A stretch of 64,000 bases of DNA, taken from NCBI RefSeq assembly GCF_047922965.1, contig NZ_CP150481.1, forward strand, positions 496,001 through 560,000, written 5' to 3'. The notes below the pieces were generated by a model. It had not been told where the DNA came from, did not search any database, and saw nothing but the letters and a program-made list of their open reading frames with translations. This document shows, piece after piece, positions 62,681-64,000 of the stretch. The DNA is from Neptunicella plasticusilytica (GTDB lineage: Bacteria > Pseudomonadota > Gammaproteobacteria > Enterobacterales > Alteromonadaceae). How positions within the stretch are numbered: the first letter of the stretch is position 1; each line of letters starts with the position of its first letter. Position numbers and translations under genes: made by a program.

Positions 62681-63293
62681 GGGAGTACTCTCTAATATTT
62701 TTTGCTAAATTGTGAGCTTGAATTAGTAATTTCTCTTTATTTTCATCGGAGCTAAAAACCAACTGACGAAGAGTTTCTCCCAGTTTTACAAAGTTTAATG
62801 CTAATCCACCTTCTGGTGACCAGGTTTGACCGTACAGTCTGTTTTTAGAATAAAACATATAGGTGGTTCCATCTTTGCCTAACCTCTTTTTAGATGAATA
62901 CCTGGTTAACTTTAACCCTGACCTCCAAGATTCTAATACTTCTTGCAGTTCATCATGTTTAAAGCTGCTTGATTTGATGTCTACATTTTTCGTCGGTTCA
63001 ATATCTAAAACGTGATAATTTTCAACCTTTTTATATTTCCATATATCTTCTTTTGCTTCGACTGAGGTTAAATAATATTTCCCACTCTGACTATAGAGAA
63101 TTATGGCATATGGAAGCTCAAAACTAGGCTTAACAATCATCCATAACTCAGGATCTTTATTATCTATAAATGATTCTAATAACGCCTCGTTGTAGCTAGT
63201 GCGATCAAAGGGAGGTATAGGTTCAAGATAATTTTGGCCAATAGCCGAATGACAAAATAGCGATATGATAAGAAATAGAAAGATACGATTCAT
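62667..63293 (-). CDS. Secreted protein of unknown function
   Basis: 208 residues with a clear signal peptide (MNRIFLFLIISLFCHSAIGQ) and no lipobox. The mature part is mixed, with lysine-rich stretches (RYSSKKRLGKDGTTYMFYSK) and a C-terminal helical region. I do not recognise the family. AT-rich codon use, like the neighbours, suggests a recently acquired accessory gene. Its 3' end overlaps the CcdA-like gene by 14 bp. Confidence 0.65.
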   Translation of the reverse strand: MNRIFLFLIISLFCHSAIGQNYLEPIPPFDRTSYNEALLESFIDNKDPELWMIVKPSFELPYAIILYSQSGKYYLTSVEAKEDIWKYKKVENYHVLDIEPTKNVDIKSSSFKHDELQEVLESWRSGLKLTRYSSKKRLGKDGTTYMFYSKNRLYGQTWSPEGGLALNFVKLGETLRQLVFSSDENKEKLLIQAHNLAKNIREYSPKKS

Positions 63294-63364
63294 TCAGATA
63301 AACCTAAGTCAGTCAATTGGGACACTCAGATGGTAAAGCTTAGTCGGTTCAAAGGTTTACCTTG

Positions 63365-63889
63365 TTATGCATTCTTCGATGCTGCATACAATGCCAAAAA
63401 TTTAGATAAAACAAGTGATATAAAGCCTAAAAACAGAGCAATATTTCTCACTTTAAAATAAAATTTATAGCGGCCACCTAATTTATCTAAACCACGAGTT
63501 GATTTGGTTACAAATTCTTTTAGGATTCTTTGATGCTCTTTGGCTTCAGAATCTGTAATTTCGTTACCAGAATCTAGGTCAATATTTCTATACGGCAAAT
63601 TAATTATTTTATTTACTACATCAAGGCGCTCTTGTGCTTGAGTTTTTTTATAATCAGTTGACTGAATTGCAATATCACTTTCCAATCGAAAAATGCCAAA
63701 AAGAATTGATACTAAGAAACATGTTAAAGCTGCAAGCTCAAATGAATTCTGTGAGAACGATAATGCACCCGGTGTGAATTTAGAGCCAAGATACGCAAAT
63801 AATGTACTGCTTAACCCTACGATAAAGTAATCATATTTTTGCTGTGTTTGCTTAACATTTTTCCATGCTTCTAAGCTTAAATTCGACAT
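63365..63889 (-). CDS. Uncharacterised three-helix membrane protein
   Basis: 174 residues. Hydrophobic segments at about 21-38, 48-66 and 150-168; between the second and third is a long polar, probably cytosolic, helical region (residues 70-145). No family recognised. It is AT-rich and lies 71 bp upstream of the secreted-protein gene on the same strand, so the two may be co-transcribed. 63890-64000 holds nothing recognisable except its likely promoter. Confidence 0.65.
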   Translation of the reverse strand: MSNLSLEAWKNVKQTQQKYDYFIVGLSSTLFAYLGSKFTPGALSFSQNSFELAALTCFLVSILFGIFRLESDIAIQSTDYKKTQAQERLDVVNKIINLPYRNIDLDSGNEITDSEAKEHQRILKEFVTKSTRGLDKLGGRYKFYFKVRNIALFLGFISLVLSKFLALYAASKNA

Positions 63890-64000
63890 TTTACTCTATT
63901 CTCATAACACCATTGCTAATGGACTCATAAATGCTTGGATAAAATTAGCGGTGAAGGAGCACAGTCACTTGTATGGCTAATATATCAATTCACTATATTC

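Overview
The window reads as a chromosomal segment of a marine-type gammaproteobacterium, most likely of the Alteromonadales. The evidence is gene order and family content: an MSHA-pilus gene (mshQ) next to mreBCD-maf-rng-yhdP, tldD and pmbA/darP in the usual gammaproteobacterial neighbourhoods, arcA, trmB-mutY-yggX, CreA, malate synthase G with its XRE regulator, and several large TonB-dependent receptors. Base composition looks balanced over most of the window and clearly AT-richer at about 33.9-35.2 kb and 62.5-64 kb.

Layout. 1-14.7 kb: 3' end of mshQ, a secreted SUMF1/PEGA protein, then a tightly packed cell-envelope block (mreB, mreC, mreD, maf, rng, yhdP, a nitrilase-family gene, tldD), many with overlapping stops and starts. 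14.8-18.7 kb: a TonB receptor, darP (yjgA) carrying an apparent frameshift, and pmbA. 18.9-24 kb: a chemoreceptor, arcA, and a YfiR-like protein translationally coupled to a CHASE8 histidine kinase. 24.1-33.5 kb: rsmC, trmB, a hydrolase and mutY, then an AcrR-type regulator with a divergent acrAB-type pump and a 37-residue membrane-protein ORF behind it, then yggX.

33.6-35.3 kb: a tRNA-Phe gene whose last 22 bases plus 7 more are repeated exactly 1,497 bp downstream. Between the two copies lie the wrecked 5' end of a P4-type tyrosine integrase and two AT-rich genes of unknown function. This is best read as a small, immobilised integrative element and is the strongest candidate for undescribed biology here.

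35.3-47 kb: homocysteine methyltransferase with a divergent TetR regulator, an unusual SpeD-like protein, a broken cupin, a KefB-type antiporter, and a set suggestive of organophosphate scavenging (PLC/GDPD-like protein, TonB receptor, metallophosphatase). 46.2-50.9 kb: an ScfR/RamB-like regulator divergent from glcB, with three 14-bp-phased repeats between them, then a 168-bp tandem array that re-copies the 3' end of glcB. 50.9-62.5 kb: peptidases, a glutaredoxin, ppnP, a MATE pump, an HBM-domain sensor without an output domain, an esterase, CreA and an EamA transporter, with dispersed intergenic repeats. 62.5-64 kb: an AT-rich accessory end with an orphan CcdA-like antitoxin and two uncharacterised proteins.
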